Source: Rhodoferax sp. OV413
Lineage (GTDB): Bacteria; Pseudomonadota; Gammaproteobacteria; Pseudomonadales; Pseudohongiellaceae
Reading direction: 5' to 3'
Length of the DNA: 52,587 nt
Assembly: GCA_943330915.2 (NCBI GenBank)
Contig: CALQJO020000015.1
Coordinates: 1 to 52,587, forward strand
Positions 51,320 to 52,587 of this stretch are shown piece after piece (within the stretch, counting starts at the first letter, position 1; each line of letters starts with the position of its first letter). A program made the position numbers and the translations under genes. A model generated the notes under the pieces. The model saw nothing but the letters and a program-made list of their open reading frames with translations, did no database searches and was not told the origin of the DNA.

Positions 51320-52432
51320 CTAACCCACCACCCCAGCCACCAGATATAACTTCCTCAGGCTGGCGCTGGTTAACACAAACGGGTAGCTGTCTGGCTGGCC
51401 CATGCTGCGCGAGAGCACGTTTAACACGCTGCTCAGGCGTACCCAGCGATTAACCATCTGCAGAAATTTTTCCGCGCCTTGTTCATCGTAAAAGGCGCAA
51501 TCCTGCAGTTGATCGGCGGTAAACGGGTCGGTGTGTAATTTAAATGCGTCGGCATCCACACCAAAGTGGTCGGCGGCGCTCAGTGCATCCGTCATGTGCA
51601 GGTAATGCGCCCAGGTTTCAGCCCAGTCTTCCCAAGGGTGAGAGGCGGCGTAACTGCTGATGTAGTGATTCTGCCAGTCGGGCGGAGGTCCTGCCAGGTA
51701 GTGCTGGTCGAGCGATGCCGTGTAGTGCTGGCGTTCATCACCAAACAACTGGCGGAACAGCGGCAGCCACGGGCTGTGGTTGATCAGCCGTTCCCAGTAA
51801 TAGTGACCGGACTCGTGGCGGCAGTGGCCGAGCAATGTGCGGTAAGGTTCCTGCATCTGTTGGCGTATCTGTTCGCGAAACGCCGGATCGGCTTCGGCGA
51901 TGTCGAGGGTGATGATGCCGGCTTTGTGGCCGGTGATCAGCATGTCCTGGCCGGGTTTCCAGCGTAGCAGTTCAAATCCGAGGCCGGTATTGGGCTCGTG
52001 CACGCGGGTGTGAACCGGCAGGCCGAGCATCAGCAACTGGGCAATCAGGCGACGTTTGGCAATTTCACACAGTCGCCAGTAGTCCGCATTGCCACTTTGT
52101 TCAAGATCGGGGGTTGCTACATTCAGCGCGCAGGCCAGGCAGACGTCGCCGTGGCCGTGCAGATCCTGCGCCGGGCTGACCAGCCAGTTGCACTGAATGG
52201 CGGCGTCCAGATTGGCGCAGCGTTGCCATGTGTCGATAGTGGGTTTATCACTGGCAAAGTCTTTGTGCAGCACCCAGCGGCTATCTACGTCGGCGGGCAG
52301 CAGGCTGACGATGCGTCCCTGTTCGGGATGAAAGGCGAGGTCGCTGCCACAGCGCAGGCAGATGCTGTTTTCAAAAAAAACCACCTGCCCGCAGTGACAA
52401 TGCGAGCGGTGGTTATAGGACCTGAACTTCAT
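51320..52432 (-). CDS. Putative zinc-binding metallopeptidase (COG4307 family)
   Basis: 370 residues. N-terminal zinc ribbon (C12, C14, C25, C28) and a gluzincin-like H206-E-S-G-H210 in GHCRHESGHYYWERLI; later blocks HPWEDWAETWAHYLHM and VNRWVRLSSVLNVLSRSM are characteristic of PF15887 proteins. Function unknown; genes of this family are usually found with circularly permuted ATP-grasp, alpha-E (DUF403) and transglutaminase-like genes thought to make or modify a peptide. Its ATG overlaps the stop of the upstream partial gene (ATGA), which fits such an operon. Confidence 0.88.
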   Translation of the reverse strand: MKFRSYNHRSHCHCGQVVFFENSICLRCGSDLAFHPEQGRIVSLLPADVDSRWVLHKDFASDKPTIDTWQRCANLDAAIQCNWLVSPAQDLHGHGDVCLACALNVATPDLEQSGNADYWRLCEIAKRRLIAQLLMLGLPVHTRVHEPNTGLGFELLRWKPGQDMLITGHKAGIITLDIAEADPAFREQIRQQMQEPYRTLLGHCRHESGHYYWERLINHSPWLPLFRQLFGDERQHYTASLDQHYLAGPPPDWQNHYISSYAASHPWEDWAETWAHYLHMTDALSAADHFGVDADAFKLHTDPFTADQLQDCAFYDEQGAEKFLQMVNRWVRLSSVLNVLSRSMGQPDSYPFVLTSASLRKLYLVAGVVG

Positions 52433-52587
52433 TGAGATTGTGACTGAGTTGACTCAACGGGTCTGGCGAACCAGGTGGAGACAATGGCAGCGTGCAGGTC
52501 GTCAAAGTCGAGTTGAATTTCATCCACAAAACCGTGCAGGCGTGCCGGTTCGGTTGCCAGCAAACCAATGTCAGCGGCCGCCAGATG
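52429..52587 (-). CDS. Partial gene, probable alpha-E (DUF403) protein, C-terminal end
   Basis: Cut by the window edge: 52 codons and a TGA, reading LLATEPARLHGFVDEIQLDF and DDLHAAIVSTWFARP before a polar Ser/Gln tail. An amphipathic helix ending in a T-W-F or T-Y-F motif is typical of the end of alpha-E domain proteins, the usual neighbours of COG4307. The stop overlaps the next gene's ATG. The identity is inferred from the short tail and the context. Confidence 0.5.
   Translation of the reverse strand, partial: HLAAADIGLLATEPARLHGFVDEIQLDFDDLHAAIVSTWFARPVESTQSQSQ

Overview
The window is chromosomal DNA of a heterotrophic gammaproteobacterium, probably a marine or particle-associated oligotroph. 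The evidence is moderate-to-high GC, densely packed and mostly leaderless-spaced genes, a gammaproteobacterial type RlmA, YchJ and SerB, and a large set of secreted or lipoprotein hydrolases. I cannot name the family with confidence. There are no tRNA or rRNA genes, no transposase, no phage genes and no CRISPR array.

Layout. 1-8.0 kb (minus strand): GNAT acetyltransferase, amino-acid permease and penicillin-acylase-type lipoprotein in one coupled operon, then a LysE/GAP-like membrane protein, a class D beta-lactamase and a DUF885 metallopeptidase. 8.4-11 kb: a DUF1800-DUF1501 pair. 11.4-18.1 kb: small housekeeping and stress genes (YchJ, CG-type acetyltransferase, PhoN-like phosphatase plus rhodanese, zinc-ribbon/Smr-like protein, TPR protein, RlmA, GFA enzyme). 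18.2-24 kb (plus): SDR, M15-like LysM protein, a lemA remnant in front of a DUF2207 gene, and a redoxin/cytochrome c/copper-monooxygenase-like fusion. 24-31.8 kb (minus): POT peptide transporter with M3 peptidase, a secreted family of unknown function, SerB and an MFS carrier. 32-40 kb: amidohydrolase lipoprotein, matrixin-type protease, an atypical Nramp protein and an M1 aminopeptidase. 40-46 kb (minus): a lysine-degradation pair (saccharopine dehydrogenase, ALDH7), a PQQ beta-propeller dehydrogenase and a second copy of the unknown secreted family. 46-50 kb: second DUF885-like peptidase and a GMC dehydrogenase with its Tat-exported small subunit. 50-52.6 kb: DUF1428, a decayed VOC gene, an Xre regulator with a damaged front end, and the start of a COG4307/alpha-E type operon.

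How the genes work together. Most of the window serves extracytoplasmic breakdown and uptake of peptides and amides (acylase, two DUF885 proteins, M3, M1, matrixin, M15-like, amidohydrolase, POT and APC carriers), feeding amino-acid catabolism (the lysine pair) and periplasmic oxidation of alcohols or sugars (PQQ and GMC enzymes).

The most unusual signal is not a gene. Seven copies of a structured intergenic element occur at four places (11-91, 8156-8390, 12193-12411, 33893-34119). Each has a conserved core (single-stranded AGAGCGA, AATMA and GAGGAA blocks, two short helices, mostly a GNA triloop) inside a long outer stem. Helix sequences differ between copies while pairing is kept, and copies come in inverted pairs next to gene 3' ends. 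A second, unrelated palindromic repeat (GGGGACGGAGAGATCA) forms the end of rlmA and the apparent ribosome-binding site of the SDR gene. Several remnants (lemA, a VOC protein, a DUF6152 protein) show active gene decay between intact operons.
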